A stretch of DNA of 64,000 nt from Ancylobacter gelatini. Its GTDB lineage: Bacteria; Pseudomonadota; Alphaproteobacteria; Rhizobiales; Xanthobacteraceae. Position 1 is the stretch's first letter. Each line of letters opens with the position of its first letter. A program made the position numbers and the translations under genes. Of the stretch, positions 15,768 to 26,043 are shown in pieces. The DNA is taken from NCBI RefSeq assembly GCF_022601675.1, contig NZ_JAKVIL010000005.1, positions 271,266 through 335,265 on the forward strand, given 5' to 3'. The notes beneath the pieces are model-generated. The model did not search any database. It was not told the origin of the DNA and saw only the letters and a program-made list of their open reading frames with translations.

Positions 15768-18734
15768 ATGTCCGAGACCTCCAGGGAAGAGCCGGTCGAT
15801 GCCGGCGACCATGTCGTCCTCATCGACGGCTCGGCCTATATCTTCCGCGCCTATCATGCCCTGCCCCCGCTCACCCGCTCCTCGGACAAGCTCCCGGTCG
15901 GCGCGGTGGCGGGGTTCTGCAACATGCTGTGGAAGCTGGTGCGGGCCGGACAGAATGGCGGCGGGTTCTCGCCCAGGCCCACCCATCTCGCCGTGGTGTT
16001 CGACAAGAGCGAACAGACCTTCCGCAAGGACATCTACCCGCTCTACAAGGCGCAGCGCCCGGAGCTGCCGGAGGATTTGCGCCCGCAATTCCCGCTGATC
16101 CGCGAGGCCACCCGCGCATTCGACCTCGCCTGCGTCGAGCAGGCCGGCTTCGAGGCCGACGACCTGATCGCGACCTATGCCGAACAGGCCAAGGCGCGCG
16201 GGGCGCAGGTCACCGTCATCTCCTCCGACAAGGACCTGATGCAGCTCGTCGACCGTCTGGTGCGCATGTACGACCCGATGAAGGACAAGGCCATCGGCAC
16301 GGAGGAGGTATTCGAGAAATTCGGCGTCGCGCCGGAAAAGGTGGTCGACGTGCAGTCGCTGGCCGGCGATTCGGTGGACAACGTGCCGGGCGTGCCGGGC
16401 ATCGGCATCAAGACCGCCGCGCAGCTTCTCGCCGAATATGGCGACCTCGACACCCTGTTGGCCCGCGCCGGCGAGATCAAGCAGACCAAGCGCCGCGAGA
16501 ACCTGATCGAGTTCGCCGACCAGGCCCGGTTGTCGCGCGAATTGGTGACGCTGAAGCGCGACGTGCCGCTCGACGTGCCGCTCGACGACATCGCGGTGGT
16601 GGAGCCCGAGGGCAAGCGGCTGATCGCCTTCCTCAAGGCGATGGAGTTCACCACCCTCACCCGCCGCGTCGCGGAAGCCTATGAGATCGAGGCCGCCGCC
16701 GTCGAGCCGGACCCGGCGCTGAAGGCGGGGGGGGCGGAGAGCGACGCCCTCGCCAGCCTCGCCGACCCGGCGGATGGCACCAAAACCGCCGACGGCGCGC
16801 CGAAATCGCCGGTCGGCGCGGCGGGCAATGCCCTCACCCCGCAAGCGCTCTCCGCCGCCCGCGTGGCCGAGGGCACCGCGACCCCGGTCGACCGCGCGCG
16901 CTACGAGACCGTCACCACCCTCGCCCGGCTGAAGGAATGGATCGCACGCGCCGCCGACCTCGGTGTGGTCGCGGTCGATACCGAAACCACCGGGCTCGAC
17001 GCCATGGCGGCCGATCTGGTCGGCATCTCGCTGGCCACCGCACCCAACGAAGCCTGCTACATCCCGCTCACCCACAAGGGCGGCGATGAGGGGCTGTTCA
17101 GCGAAGGCCTGCTGCCGGGCCAGATTGCGCTCGAAGACGCGATCACCGCGCTGAAGCCGCTGCTGGAGCATCCCGGCGTGCTCAAGATCGGCCAGAACAT
17201 GAAATATGACTGGCTGATCTTCGCGCGCTACGGCATCGAGGTCGGCCCCTATGACGACACGATGCTGATCTCCTACGTGCTCGATGCCGGCGCCTCGCCC
17301 CATGGCATGGACCCGCTCTCGATCCGCTGGCTCGGCCACACGCCGATCAAATATGAAGAGGTCGCCGGCAAGGGCAAGAACGCCGTCACCTTCGACCGCG
17401 TGACCATCGAGAAGGCGGTCGAGTACGCCGCCGAGGATGCCGACGTCACGCTGCGGCTGTGGCGCGTGCTCAAGCCCCGGCTGGCATCGGAAGGCAAGGT
17501 CGCGGTCTATGAGACGCTGGAGCGCCCGCTGGTCGCGGTGCTCGGCAACATGGAGCGGCGCGGCATCCTCATCGACCGGCAGATGCTGTCGCGGCTCTCG
17601 GGCGAATTCGCCCAGGGCATGGCGCGGCTGGAGGCGGATATCTCGCAAATGGCGGGCGAGAGCTTCAACCCCGGCTCGCCCAAGCAGCTCGGCGACATCC
17701 TGTTCGGCAAGATGCAGATTCCCGGCGGCCGCAAGACCCCGACCGGGGCATGGTCCACCGGCGCCGACGTGCTGGAAGAGCTGGCGGAGGCGGGCCACGA
17801 ACTGCCGCGCCGCATCCTCGACTGGCGCCAGTTGCAGAAGCTCAAATCAACCTATGCCGACGCGCTGCCGACCTATGTGAACCGCGACACCGGGCGCGTG
17901 CACACCTCCTTCGCCCTCGCCGCCACCACGACGGGCCGGCTCTCCTCCTCCGAGCCTAACCTGCAGAACATCCCGGTGCGCACCGAGGAAGGCCGCAAGA
18001 TCCGCAAGGCCTTTATCGCCGAGCGCGGCCACAAGCTGGTCTCGGCGGACTATTCGCAGATCGAACTGCGCCTGCTTGCCGAGATCGCCGACACCCCGTC
18101 CTTGCGTCAGGCGTTCCAGGACGGGCTGGACATCCATGCCATGACCGCGTCGGAGATGTTCGGCGTGCCGATCGAGGGCATGCCGGGCGAGGTGCGCCGG
18201 CGTGCGAAGGCGATCAATTTCGGCATCATCTACGGCATTTCGGCCTTCGGGCTGGCCAACCAGCTCTCGATCCCGCGGGAGGAGGCGGGGGCCTATATCA
18301 AACGCTATTTCGAGCGCTTCCCCGGCATCCGCGCCTATATGGACGAGACCCGCGCCTTCGCCCGCGAGCACGGTTATGTGGAGACGCTGTTCGGCCGGCG
18401 CTGCCACTACCCGGACATCAACGCCAAGAACCCCTCGATCCGCGCCTTCAACGAGCGCGCGGCGATCAATGCCCGGCTTCAGGGCTCCGCCGCCGACATC
18501 ATCCGCCGCGCCATGGCGCGCATGGACGCCGCGCTGGAAACCGCGCGCCTTTCCGCCCGCATGCTGCTGCAGGTGCATGACGAACTGATCTTCGAGGTGC
18601 CGGACGAGGAGATCGAGGCGACGCTGCCCGTGGTGCGCGAGGTGATGGAACAGGCGGCGCTGCCGGCCGTCGCGCTCGCCGTGCCGCTGAAGGTCGATGC
18701 CCGCGCCGCGCAGAACTGGGACGAGGCACATTGA
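15768..18734 (+). CDS. polA: DNA polymerase I
   Basis: Pol I fills gaps and removes RNA primers in lagging-strand synthesis and repair. The 988-residue protein has all three domains: the 5'-3' exonuclease (1 to about 300; LIDGSAYIFRAYHA, SVDNVPGVPGIG), a 3'-5' exonuclease with intact Asp 404 and Glu 406 in VDTETTGLD, and the polymerase with motif A (Asp 761 in DYSQIELR), motif B (RRRAKAINFGIIYG) and motif C (VHDELIFE, 936-943). Proofreading residues are therefore present, unlike in Taq polymerase. A low-complexity Ala/Asp/Pro linker of about 65 residues (roughly 307-375) separates the two nuclease domains. ATG 15768 begins the normal N-terminus; the open frame extends far upstream only because of GC bias. 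Confidence 0.97.
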   Translation: MSETSREEPVDAGDHVVLIDGSAYIFRAYHALPPLTRSSDKLPVGAVAGFCNMLWKLVRAGQNGGGFSPRPTHLAVVFDKSEQTFRKDIYPLYKAQRPELPEDLRPQFPLIREATRAFDLACVEQAGFEADDLIATYAEQAKARGAQVTVISSDKDLMQLVDRLVRMYDPMKDKAIGTEEVFEKFGVAPEKVVDVQSLAGDSVDNVPGVPGIGIKTAAQLLAEYGDLDTLLARAGEIKQTKRRENLIEFADQARLSRELVTLKRDVPLDVPLDDIAVVEPEGKRLIAFLKAMEFTTLTRRVAEAYEIEAAAVEPDPALKAGGAESDALASLADPADGTKTADGAPKSPVGAAGNALTPQALSAARVAEGTATPVDRARYETVTTLARLKEWIARAADLGVVAVDTETTGLDAMAADLVGISLATAPNEACYIPLTHKGGDEGLFSEGLLPGQIALEDAITALKPLLEHPGVLKIGQNMKYDWLIFARYGIEVGPYDDTMLISYVLDAGASPHGMDPLSIRWLGHTPIKYEEVAGKGKNAVTFDRVTIEKAVEYAAEDADVTLRLWRVLKPRLASEGKVAVYETLERPLVAVLGNMERRGILIDRQMLSRLSGEFAQGMARLEADISQMAGESFNPGSPKQLGDILFGKMQIPGGRKTPTGAWSTGADVLEELAEAGHELPRRILDWRQLQKLKSTYADALPTYVNRDTGRVHTSFALAATTTGRLSSSEPNLQNIPVRTEEGRKIRKAFIAERGHKLVSADYSQIELRLLAEIADTPSLRQAFQDGLDIHAMTASEMFGVPIEGMPGEVRRRAKAINFGIIYGISAFGLANQLSIPREEAGAYIKRYFERFPGIRAYMDETRAFAREHGYVETLFGRRCHYPDINAKNPSIRAFNERAAINARLQGSAADIIRRAMARMDAALETARLSARMLLQVHDELIFEVPDEEIEATLPVVREVMEQAALPAVALAVPLKVDARAAQNWDEAH

Positions 18735-18779
18735 GGGTACCGGCGACAAGCCGGCTAACCGAGCGCGCAAATCGAGCAG

Positions 18780-18813
18780 CCCCATCCTCTCCCCGCGGGG
18801 GGAGAGGATGGGG
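18780..18813. terminator. Bidirectional 15-base-pair hairpin between polA and ohr
   Basis: CCCCATCCTCTCCCC (18780-18794) pairs perfectly with GGGGAGAGGATGGGG (18799-18813) around a four-base loop. It lies between the convergent ends of polA and ohr, so it probably stops transcription from both sides. It lacks a U tract. Hairpins with a CTCTCCCC/GGGGAGAG core are frequent between genes in Hyphomicrobiales genomes. Confidence 0.65.
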
Positions 18814-18822
18814 TTCGGTGCC

Positions 18823-19239
18823 TTACGCCACCGCGAGCTCGACCGGAATGTTCCCGCGCGTCGCCTTGGAATAGGGGCACATCTGGTGCGCGGCCTCGAT
18901 CACTTCCTGCGCCTCGTCCTTGGAGAGCGCGGGCGCCTTGAGTGTGAGCTTCACGGCGAGGCTGAAGCCGTCATCGCCCTTTACCAGAGAGGCCGCGACC
19001 GTCACGGCGGCGCCCGTCACATCCAGCTTCTTCTGCCGGCCGACCGCCTCGACCGCCGAACCGAAACAGGCCGCATAGCCGGTCGCGAACAAATGCTCGG
19101 GCGTGGTCTTGCCGGAATCGAGCACGCCATTATTCGGCATGGCGAGATCGACGGAAACCGAGCCGTCGCTGGTCTGCGAATGGCCGTTGCGGCCGCCAAT
19201 GGCGGTGGCGGTTCCCGTGAACAGAACAGTGCCGGACAT
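18823..19239 (-). CDS. ohr: Organic hydroperoxide resistance protein (Ohr)
   Basis: Ohr is a cytosolic thiol peroxidase that reduces organic hydroperoxides using lipoylated proteins. The 138-residue protein has the two reactive cysteines in typical contexts: Cys 58 in GYAACFGSA and Cys 121 in CPYSKATRGN. The N-terminal Arg in GGRNGH and an acidic residue before AACF match the Ohr rather than the OsmC subgroup. The start at ATG 19239 has GGAG eight bases upstream. An adjacent OhrR repressor gene is usual in many bacteria but is not seen here. Confidence 0.94.
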   Translation of the reverse strand: MSGTVLFTGTATAIGGRNGHSQTSDGSVSVDLAMPNNGVLDSGKTTPEHLFATGYAACFGSAVEAVGRQKKLDVTGAAVTVAASLVKGDDGFSLAVKLTLKAPALSKDEAQEVIEAAHQMCPYSKATRGNIPVELAVA

Positions 19240-19389
19240 GATGTGTCTCCCTTTGGGTTTTGACCGAGAATGACAGCCTCCTGCTAAAATGGTGCGACAG
19301 GCCGACACGACAACCGCCCCCTGTCCGAACCGCACGCCGCTCCTGCATGCGCGCCCTGCATCCGCGGCTCTTGTGCGGCAGGCGGAGGC

Positions 19390-20298
19390 ATGGCACTTGG
19401 CCGTTCCATGAAAGCTGAAGCCGCTCCCGCTCTGCCGCCCTGCCTTCCCTTCTCGGAACTCGCGCCGCGCTATGACGTGCTGCTGTGCGACGTGTGGGGC
19501 GTGCTCCACAACGGGGCGCAGGGCCGCCCGGACGCCGCCAATGCCTTGGAACGCGCCCGCGCGGCCGGCGCCACGGTCATCCTGGTCTCCAACGCCCCGC
19601 GTCCGCCCGATGGCGTGGCGAAGATCCTGGACGGCTTCGGAATTCCGCGCAGCGCCTATGACGCCATCGTGACCTCCGGCATGGTCACGACAGCGCTGCT
19701 GGCGGAGCGGCCGGGCGTGCGGATGTGGCATCTCGGCCCCGATCGCGACCTCGGCATCTATGTCGGGCTCGACCTCGTGCTCACCGATCTGAAAAGCGCC
19801 GAGCTGATCGTCTGCACCGGCCTGTTCGACGACACGGTGGAGACACCGGAGGATTATCACGACACGCTGAAGGCGGCGAAGGCGCGCGACCTTCCCTTCA
19901 TCTGCGCCAACCCGGACATCGTGGTGGAGCGCGGCGGCGAACTGATCTGGTGCGCCGGGGCCATCGCGGAAGCGTATGAAGCGCTCGGCGGTTCCGCGGT
20001 CTATTGTGGCAAGCCGCACCGGCCGATCTACCAGACCGCCTTCGACACCGCCCGCGCGCTCAGGGGCAGCGACACACCGCGCGAAAGATTCCTCGCCATC
20101 GGCGACGCGCTGCGCACCGATCTCGCTGGCGCGCTGGGCGCGGGCATTGACTGCCTGTTCGTCGCCGCCGGCATCCATGCCGGCGAGCTTGGGCTGGAAG
20201 ACACTGGCACACTCGATCCGCACGCGTTGGCGCGCCTGCTGGAAGACGGCCCCGGCCGGCCCGCCGCCGTCACCACCCGGCTGGCCTGGGGCGCGTGA
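19390..20298 (+). CDS. HAD-superfamily hydrolase, class IIA-like (TIGR01459 type)
   Basis: The 302-residue protein belongs to the NagD-like HAD phosphatases. Motif I is LLCDVWGVLHNG with nucleophile Asp 34, motif II is VSNAPRPP, Lys is in YCGKPHRPIY, and the motif III acid is in AIGDALRTDLAGA. This alphaproteobacterial group sits just before ribF in many Hyphomicrobiales, so a sugar-phosphate or flavin-precursor phosphatase role is suspected but unproven. Start choice is unsure: ATG 19390 has GGAGG only one base away, and ATG 19408 has no ribosome binding site; the six residues between are not conserved in kind. It heads the run leading to ileS. Confidence 0.85.
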   Translation: MALGRSMKAEAAPALPPCLPFSELAPRYDVLLCDVWGVLHNGAQGRPDAANALERARAAGATVILVSNAPRPPDGVAKILDGFGIPRSAYDAIVTSGMVTTALLAERPGVRMWHLGPDRDLGIYVGLDLVLTDLKSAELIVCTGLFDDTVETPEDYHDTLKAAKARDLPFICANPDIVVERGGELIWCAGAIAEAYEALGGSAVYCGKPHRPIYQTAFDTARALRGSDTPRERFLAIGDALRTDLAGALGAGIDCLFVAAGIHAGELGLEDTGTLDPHALARLLEDGPGRPAAVTTRLAWGA

Positions 20299-20397
20299 TG
20301 AACAGCGGGGGCGGCGTCGGTTCCGGCCTTGACGGCACGCCACCCTGTCGCCTTCCATGCCCACCGGCCCGCACGGACGGGTGCCGAGCGTAGCGAC

Positions 20398-21351
20398 ATG
20401 ACCCACCCCACCGTTTCCCTGAAGCCTTTCATGGTACTGCGCGGCGGCGACACGCTGCCGGCAGCGCTCCACGGGCCGGTGGTGGCGATCGGCAATTTCG
20501 ACGGCGTGCATCGCGGCCACCGCGCGGTGATCGGCACCGCGATCGAACAGGCCCGCTCCTTCGGCAAGCCGGCGCTGGCGCTGACCTTCGAGCCGCACCC
20601 GCGCGCCTTCTTCCGCCCGGACGAGCCGATGTTCCGCCTCACCCCCGAGCCGATGAAGCTCGCCCGCCTCGCCGAGACCGGGCTCGACGGCGCGGTGGTG
20701 CTCGGCTTCGATGCGGCGCTGGCCGCCCGCGATGCCGAGAGCTTCGTCGCCGACATTCTGGTCGGCCAGCTCGGCGTCGCCATGGTGGTGGCCGGGTTCG
20801 ACTTCCATTTCGGCAAGGGCCGCTCGGGTTCGCCCGCCTTTCTGCGCGAGGCCGGGGCGCGGCACGGCTTCCGGGTCGAGATCGTGCCGCCGCTGCTGGA
20901 CGAGGGCGCGCAGATTTCCTCTTCCGCGATCCGCGCCGCGCTGGCGCAGGGCCGTGTCGAGCAGGCCGCCGACATGCTCGGTGCGCCATGGGAGATCGAG
21001 GCCGAGGTGATCCATGGCGACAAGCGCGGGCGCGAGTTCGGCTATCCCACCGCCAATATGCGGCTCGACCCCTCGATCCAGCTCGCCCACGGCATCTACG
21101 CCGTGACGCTGGAGATTGACGGCGCGCGTCGCCCCGGCGTCGCCAGCTTCGGCCGGCGCCCGACCTTCGACGACGGCGCGCCCCGGCTGGAGAGCTTCGT
21201 GTTCGACTTCACCGGCGATCTTTACGGCCGGCGGCTGCGCGTCGCCTTCCACGCCTATCTGCGCCCCGAGCTGAAGTTCGACAGCATCGAGGCGCTGATC
21301 GCGCAGATGGACATCGACAGCGCCAAGGCGCGGGCCGCGCTCGGGTCGTAG
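20398..21351 (+). CDS. ribF: Bifunctional riboflavin kinase/FAD synthetase
   Basis: RibF phosphorylates riboflavin to FMN and adenylates FMN to FAD. The 317-residue protein has the nucleotidyltransferase N-terminal half ([12 protein letters not shown] at about 31-42, [20 protein letters not shown]) and the kinase C-terminal half ([12 protein letters not shown] at about 214-225, then [11 protein letters not shown]). Length is normal. ATG 20398 starts the usual N-terminus although no strong ribosome binding site is seen. It lies between the HAD hydrolase and ileS, a conserved order (ribF-ileS-lspA) across proteobacteria. Confidence 0.96.
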   Translation: MTHPTVSLKPFMVLRGGDTLPAALHGPVVAIGNFDGVHRGHRAVIGTAIEQARSFGKPALALTFEPHPRAFFRPDEPMFRLTPEPMKLARLAETGLDGAVVLGFDAALAARDAESFVADILVGQLGVAMVVAGFDFHFGKGRSGSPAFLREAGARHGFRVEIVPPLLDEGAQISSSAIRAALAQGRVEQAADMLGAPWEIEAEVIHGDKRGREFGYPTANMRLDPSIQLAHGIYAVTLEIDGARRPGVASFGRRPTFDDGAPRLESFVFDFTGDLYGRRLRVAFHAYLRPELKFDSIEALIAQMDIDSAKARAALGS

Positions 21352-21437
21352 CGTTTGAAGGCGTCCGGCAGGCTTCCACGCCCTTGCACCGCCCCGTCGC
21401 TGCGCTTAAACCGTGCGGCGAGAACGAGGAGCGCGTC

Positions 21438-24400
21438 ATGACGAGCCGCAACAGCGACGGTCGCGAGACCAGCGGGACCACGGGCAAGGCCGCACAGGGG
21501 GCCGAGACGGAGGCCGCGCGCGACTATTCGTCGACCCTGTTCCTGCCGCAGACCGATTTCCCGATGCGCGCGGGCCTGCCCCAGCGCGAGCCGGAAATGC
21601 TGGCGCGCTGGAAGGCGATCGACCTTTATGGCCGCCAGCGCAAGGCCGGCGAAGGCCGCCCGCGTTTCGTGCTGCATGACGGCCCGCCCTATGCCAATGG
21701 CAACATCCATATCGGCCATGCGCTCAACAAGATCCTGAAGGACGTGGTGGTGCGCTCGCAGGGAGCGCTGGGCCACGATTCCAACTATGTGCCCGGCTGG
21801 GACTGCCACGGCCTGCCGATCGAGTGGAAGATCGAGGAACAATACCGCGCCAAGGGCCGCAACAAGGACGAGGTGCCGGTCGTCGAGTTCCGCCAGGAAT
21901 GCCGCGCCTTCGCGCAAGGCTGGCTCGACATCCAGCGCGAGGAATTCAAGCGGCTCGGCGTCGAAGGCGACTGGGCGCACCCTTACGTCACCATGAGCTT
22001 CGACGCCGAAGCGCAAATCGCGCGCGAGATCATGAAGTTCGCCGCCAACGGCCTGCTCTATCGCGGCTCGAAGCCGGTGATGTGGTCGGTGGTGGAGAAG
22101 ACCGCGCTCGCCGAGGCCGAGGTCGAGTATCACGACCACCAGTCCACCACGATCTTCGTCAAGTTCCCGGTCACGGGATACCGCAAAAGTGCCGCCACCG
22201 CCGGTGGCCTGCCCAAGGGGCTGGAACCGGCCGACAATGCCGCCGACATCCACCTCTTCCCCTCCTATGAGGGGGCGAATGTGGTGATCTGGACCACCAC
22301 GCCCTGGACCATCCCCGGCAACCGCGCCATCGCCTTCTCGAAGGATGTCACCTATGCCGTCTACGAGGTGACCGAGGCCGCGGCCGACAACTGGGCCAAG
22401 GTCGGCGAGCACTTCATCCTCGCCGACAAGCTGGCGCCCGAGGTGTTCAAGGCCGCCCGCGTGACGGGCTATGAGCGCCACCGCGAGGTGGACCCCACCC
22501 ATCTGGTCTGCGCCCATCCGCTCAAGGGCGTCGAGGGTGCCGGTCATTATTTCGACTTCGCCGTGCCGGTTGTGGCGGGCGATTTTGTCACCGACGACAC
22601 CGGCACCGGCTTCGTCCACCTGGCTCCCGGCCATGGCGCGGACGACTTCAACCTCTACATCGCCGAAAAGCTCGGCGAGGTGCCGCACACGGTTGGGCCG
22701 GACGGGCGCTATTACGATCACGTCCCGCTTTTCGCCGGCCATCGCGTGATGGATGACAAGGGCAAGGACGGCGACGCCAACGACGCGGTGATCAAGGCGC
22801 TGGCCGCGGCCGGCAAGATCATCGCGCGCGGCCGGCTGAAGCACCAATACCCGCATTCATGGCGCTCCAAGGCCCCGATCATCTTCCGCAACACGCCGCA
22901 ATGGTTCATCGCGATGGACAAGGACATCGCGGCGTCCGACGGCTCGAAGACCAGCGGTGACACGCTGCGGGCGCGGGCGCTTTCGGGCATCGCCGGCGTG
23001 GACTGGGTGCCGGCCAGCGGGCGCAACCGCATCAATGGCATGATCGAGAACCGCCCGGACTGGGTGGTCTCGCGCCAGCGCGCCTGGGGCGTGCCGATCG
23101 CGGTGTTCGTCAAGGACAAGGGCGACGGCACGGTCGAAATCCTGAAGGACGACAAGGTGAACGCGCGCATCGCGAGCGCCTTCGCGGCCGAGGGCGCCGA
23201 CGCCTGGTATGAGGAGGGCGCCGCCGCCCGCTTCCTCGGCAATGATTACAGCCCGGACGAGTGGTCCAAGATCGACGACATTCTCGATGTCTGGTTCGAT
23301 TCCGGCTCCACCCACGCCTTCACGCTGGAAGTGCGCGACGACCTCAAGGTCGACCGCGCCTTTAATGGCGGGCCGGACCGGGTGATGTATCTCGAAGGCT
23401 CGGACCAGCATCGCGGCTGGTTCCATTCCTCGCTGCTGGAGAGCTGCGGCACGCGCGGGCGCCCACCCTATGACGTGGTGCTCACCCACGGCTTCGTGCT
23501 CGACGAGGACGGGCGCAAGATGTCGAAGTCGCTCGGCAACGTCGTCGCCCCGCAGGAGGTCATCAAGTCCTCCGGCGCCGACATACTGCGCCTCTGGGTC
23601 TGCGCCTCCGATTATTCCGACGATCTGCGCATCGGCCCGGAAATCCTCAAGACCACGGTCGAGACCTATCGCAAGCTGCGGAACACGCTGCGCTGGCTGC
23701 TCGGCTCGCTGCATCATTACCGCGAGAGCGAGCGCGTGGCTTTCTCCGACATGCCGGCGCTGGAGCGCATGGTGCTGCATCGTCTCGTCGAACTCGACGC
23801 CGTGGTGCGCGAGGCCTATGCGAGCTTCGACTTCAAGCGGGTGCACGCCGCGCTGTCGTCCTTCATGACCACCGAGTTGTCCGCCTTCTATTTCGACGTG
23901 CGCAAGGACGCGCTCTATTGCGACCCGATTTCGTCGGTGACGCGCCGCGCCTGCCTGACCGTGCTCGACGAGGTGTTCAACCGCCTTGTGGTCTGGCTCG
24001 CCCCGATCCTGCCTTTCACCGCGGAAGAGACCTTCCTGGCCCGCTTCCCGTCCGACACCAGCTCGGTGCATCTGGAGACCTTCCCGGATACCCCGGCCAA
24101 GTGGCGCAACGAGGTGCTGGCGGATGAGTGGCGCAAGATCCGGCTGGTCCGCCGCGTGGTCCTCGGCGCGCTGGAAGTGGAGCGCGCCGCCAAGCGCATC
24201 GGCTCCAGCCTGGAGGCGGCGCCGGTGATCCATGTCTCCGACCCGAAGCTGTTCGCCGCGGTGAGCGCGGTTGACCTCGCGGAGGTCTGCATCACCTCCG
24301 ACGCGCATCTGATGCCCGATGAAGGTCCGGCCGAGGCGTTCCGGCTAGAAGAGGTGCCGGGCGTCAGCGTGGTGCCGAACCGCGCGCAGGGTCACAAATG

Positions 24401-24518
24401 CGCCCGCTCGTGGAAGATCTCTCCGCTGGTCGGCACCGATCCCGACTACCCGGACGTGACGCCTCGCGACGCGCAGGCGCTGCGCGAACTGGCGGTCGCG
24501 CGCCGCGCGGCCGAGTGA
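21438..24518 (+). CDS. ileS: Isoleucyl-tRNA synthetase
   Basis: IleRS charges isoleucine tRNA. The 1026-residue class I enzyme has the HIGH motif in [14 protein letters not shown], a large editing domain inserted in the Rossmann fold (with [13 protein letters not shown]), the KMSKS loop in [13 protein letters not shown] and an anticodon-binding C-terminal region. GAGGAG seven bases before ATG 21438 fixes the start. The C-terminus reads GHKCARSWK and has a single Cys; the four-Cys zinc finger of E. coli IleRS is not present. Alphaproteobacterial enzymes commonly look like this. ribF lies upstream, and lspA starts 34 bases downstream. Confidence 0.97.
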   Translation: MTSRNSDGRETSGTTGKAAQGAETEAARDYSSTLFLPQTDFPMRAGLPQREPEMLARWKAIDLYGRQRKAGEGRPRFVLHDGPPYANGNIHIGHALNKILKDVVVRSQGALGHDSNYVPGWDCHGLPIEWKIEEQYRAKGRNKDEVPVVEFRQECRAFAQGWLDIQREEFKRLGVEGDWAHPYVTMSFDAEAQIAREIMKFAANGLLYRGSKPVMWSVVEKTALAEAEVEYHDHQSTTIFVKFPVTGYRKSAATAGGLPKGLEPADNAADIHLFPSYEGANVVIWTTTPWTIPGNRAIAFSKDVTYAVYEVTEAAADNWAKVGEHFILADKLAPEVFKAARVTGYERHREVDPTHLVCAHPLKGVEGAGHYFDFAVPVVAGDFVTDDTGTGFVHLAPGHGADDFNLYIAEKLGEVPHTVGPDGRYYDHVPLFAGHRVMDDKGKDGDANDAVIKALAAAGKIIARGRLKHQYPHSWRSKAPIIFRNTPQWFIAMDKDIAASDGSKTSGDTLRARALSGIAGVDWVPASGRNRINGMIENRPDWVVSRQRAWGVPIAVFVKDKGDGTVEILKDDKVNARIASAFAAEGADAWYEEGAAARFLGNDYSPDEWSKIDDILDVWFDSGSTHAFTLEVRDDLKVDRAFNGGPDRVMYLEGSDQHRGWFHSSLLESCGTRGRPPYDVVLTHGFVLDEDGRKMSKSLGNVVAPQEVIKSSGADILRLWVCASDYSDDLRIGPEILKTTVETYRKLRNTLRWLLGSLHHYRESERVAFSDMPALERMVLHRLVELDAVVREAYASFDFKRVHAALSSFMTTELSAFYFDVRKDALYCDPISSVTRRACLTVLDEVFNRLVVWLAPILPFTAEETFLARFPSDTSSVHLETFPDTPAKWRNEVLADEWRKIRLVRRVVLGALEVERAAKRIGSSLEAAPVIHVSDPKLFAAVSAVDLAEVCITSDAHLMPDEGPAEAFRLEEVPGVSVVPNRAQGHKCARSWKISPLVGTDPDYPDVTPRDAQALRELAVARRAAE

Positions 24519-24552
24519 GGCTTCCCGCGAACGGGGCCGGCAAGGGACATCG

Positions 24553-25041
24553 ATGAAACTGCGTCTGGCCGGCCCCCTCTCGCTCTATGGCGGCGTCTAT
24601 GCGCTGGCGGCGCTGGTCATCGATCAGGCGTCGAAGCTCCTGGTGCTGAATCGGGTGGATTTTGGCGATGAGGGCATGGTCCGCGTCCTGCCGTTCCTCG
24701 ACATCGTGCGCGCCTGGAACACCGGCATCAGCTACGGGCTGTTCTCACAGGGCGCGAATGGATGGTGGCTGCTTGGCGGGCTGAAGATCGCGGCGGCGGT
24801 CTTCTTCACCTTCTGGCTTGCCCGCGTGGAGCGGCGGCTGGAGGCGGCGGCGCTCGGCCTGCTGATCGGCGGCGCGCTTGGCAATGCCATTGACCGCGTG
24901 GCCTATGGCGCGGTGTTCGACTTCGTGTCGCTGCACGCTTTCGGCTTCTACTGGTACGTCTTCAACCTGTCGGATGTCGCCATAGTTGCCGGTGTCGCCC
25001 TGCTTTTGTATGACTCGCTTAAGGGCGATGCCGTAAAATAG
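24553..25041 (+). CDS. lspA: Signal peptidase II (prolipoprotein signal peptidase)
   Basis: LspA cuts the signal peptide from diacylated prolipoproteins in the inner membrane. The 162-residue protein has four transmembrane helices and the family blocks IDQASK (24-29), AWNTGISYGLF, GNAIDRVAYGAVFDF (110-124) and FNLSDVAI (138-145). The two catalytic aspartates should be Asp 123 and Asp 141. It lies 34 bases after ileS, the classic ileS-lspA pair. At least two lipoproteins in this window (the L,D-transpeptidase and the 28985 gene) would be substrates of such an enzyme. Confidence 0.96.
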   Translation: MKLRLAGPLSLYGGVYALAALVIDQASKLLVLNRVDFGDEGMVRVLPFLDIVRAWNTGISYGLFSQGANGWWLLGGLKIAAAVFFTFWLARVERRLEAAALGLLIGGALGNAIDRVAYGAVFDFVSLHAFGFYWYVFNLSDVAIVAGVALLLYDSLKGDAVK

Positions 25042-25136
25042 CCGTCCTGAAATGAGAACCGAGCTTTCCGCACCTTGAGCGGATCGTCGCGGGAGCGGCT
25101 TTGCCCTTCCGTGCCGGGTCGGCAGGAGATGACCGG

Positions 25137-25832
25137 ATGATCACACGACTGGACACCACGCGCCTTGCCAGCCGCCGCCCGGCGCTGGCTTTGGCGGCGG
25201 CCACCGGCTTCGCAATGGCTCTTCTTGCCGGCGGTGCACCGGCACAGGCGCAGGAAGATACCAGCTTCACCGAGCAGTTGTTCACCACACTCGGCCTCGT
25301 TCCCCCGGCGCCTCCCGCGATCGATTATCGCGAGCGCGCCCCGCTGGTGGTGCCGCCGAGCGGCGATATCCTGCCGCCGCCGCGCGACCAGTCGGCGCTG
25401 GCCGAAAATCCGGCCTGGCCCAAGGATGTCGATCAGGAAGAGCGCAAGAAGGCCGCCGCCGCCGCCAAGTTGCCGAGCTTCGTCAACGATCGCGACGACA
25501 CCCGCGCCCTGACCCCGCGCGAGGTTGCCACCGGCCGGCGCTCCGGCGCCGGGCTGAACACCAGCGCGCCGCAGCCCACCAGCCTGCGCGAGAAGGAGGG
25601 CTGGATCCAGCCCAAGAATCTCGGCTTCACGGGCTGGATGAACAAGACGGAAGAGAAGCCGATTCCCTTCGACGGCGAGCCCGAGCGCCAGGCGCTGACC
25701 GAGCCGCCGCCCGGCTACCAGACGCCCGCGCCAAACGCGCCCTATGGCGTCGTGGCCGAGCGCGAGGAGGATAAGGGCTTCAAGCTTCCCAACCTGTTCG
25801 ACCGCACGCAGAAGAACAACGACCGTCACTGA
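25137..25832 (+). CDS. Exported proline-rich protein of unknown function
   Basis: The 231-residue protein starts at ATG 25137 with AGGAGA seven bases upstream. A signal peptide runs to about residue 39 (ALLAGGAPAQAQE). The mature part is polar and rich in Pro, Ala, Asp and Lys, with short conserved-looking pieces such as PLVVPPSGDILPPPRDQSA and EGWIQPKNLGFTGW. It probably lacks a globular enzyme fold. Proteins of this size lie between lspA and the M16 peptidase genes in other Hyphomicrobiales, which suggests an envelope role. A hairpin (GCCGCGC/GCGCGGC, 25838-25859) follows the stop. Confidence 0.75.
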   Translation: MITRLDTTRLASRRPALALAAATGFAMALLAGGAPAQAQEDTSFTEQLFTTLGLVPPAPPAIDYRERAPLVVPPSGDILPPPRDQSALAENPAWPKDVDQEERKKAAAAAKLPSFVNDRDDTRALTPREVATGRRSGAGLNTSAPQPTSLREKEGWIQPKNLGFTGWMNKTEEKPIPFDGEPERQALTEPPPGYQTPAPNAPYGVVAEREEDKGFKLPNLFDRTQKNNDRH

Positions 25833-26043
25833 CGGCTGCCGCGCAGCATCCGGCGCGGCTCCCGGGCGTGCGCGCCATCACACGGGATTGATCGGCTGCC
25901 GCACATTCGCCGGATGGAGTGTGGCAAGGTTCCACCTCCGCGCCTCCTGGGATGGCGCGGAACGGCCGGTGGAATCGTGTCCCCGGCTCCTCCCGTCAAA
26001 CGCGTGCCCGTCGGGCGCCCACGCCTGGATAAACGTGACCGGA

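Noticed and set aside
18823..21252. Long minus-strand frame fusing ohr to a large upstream protein
   Set aside because: The upstream part is antisense to the HAD hydrolase and ribF; ohr begins at ATG 19239 with a good ribosome site.
21255..24308. Two long minus-strand frames opposite ileS
   Set aside because: Composition is that of antisense codon shadow, while ileS carries all synthetase motifs.
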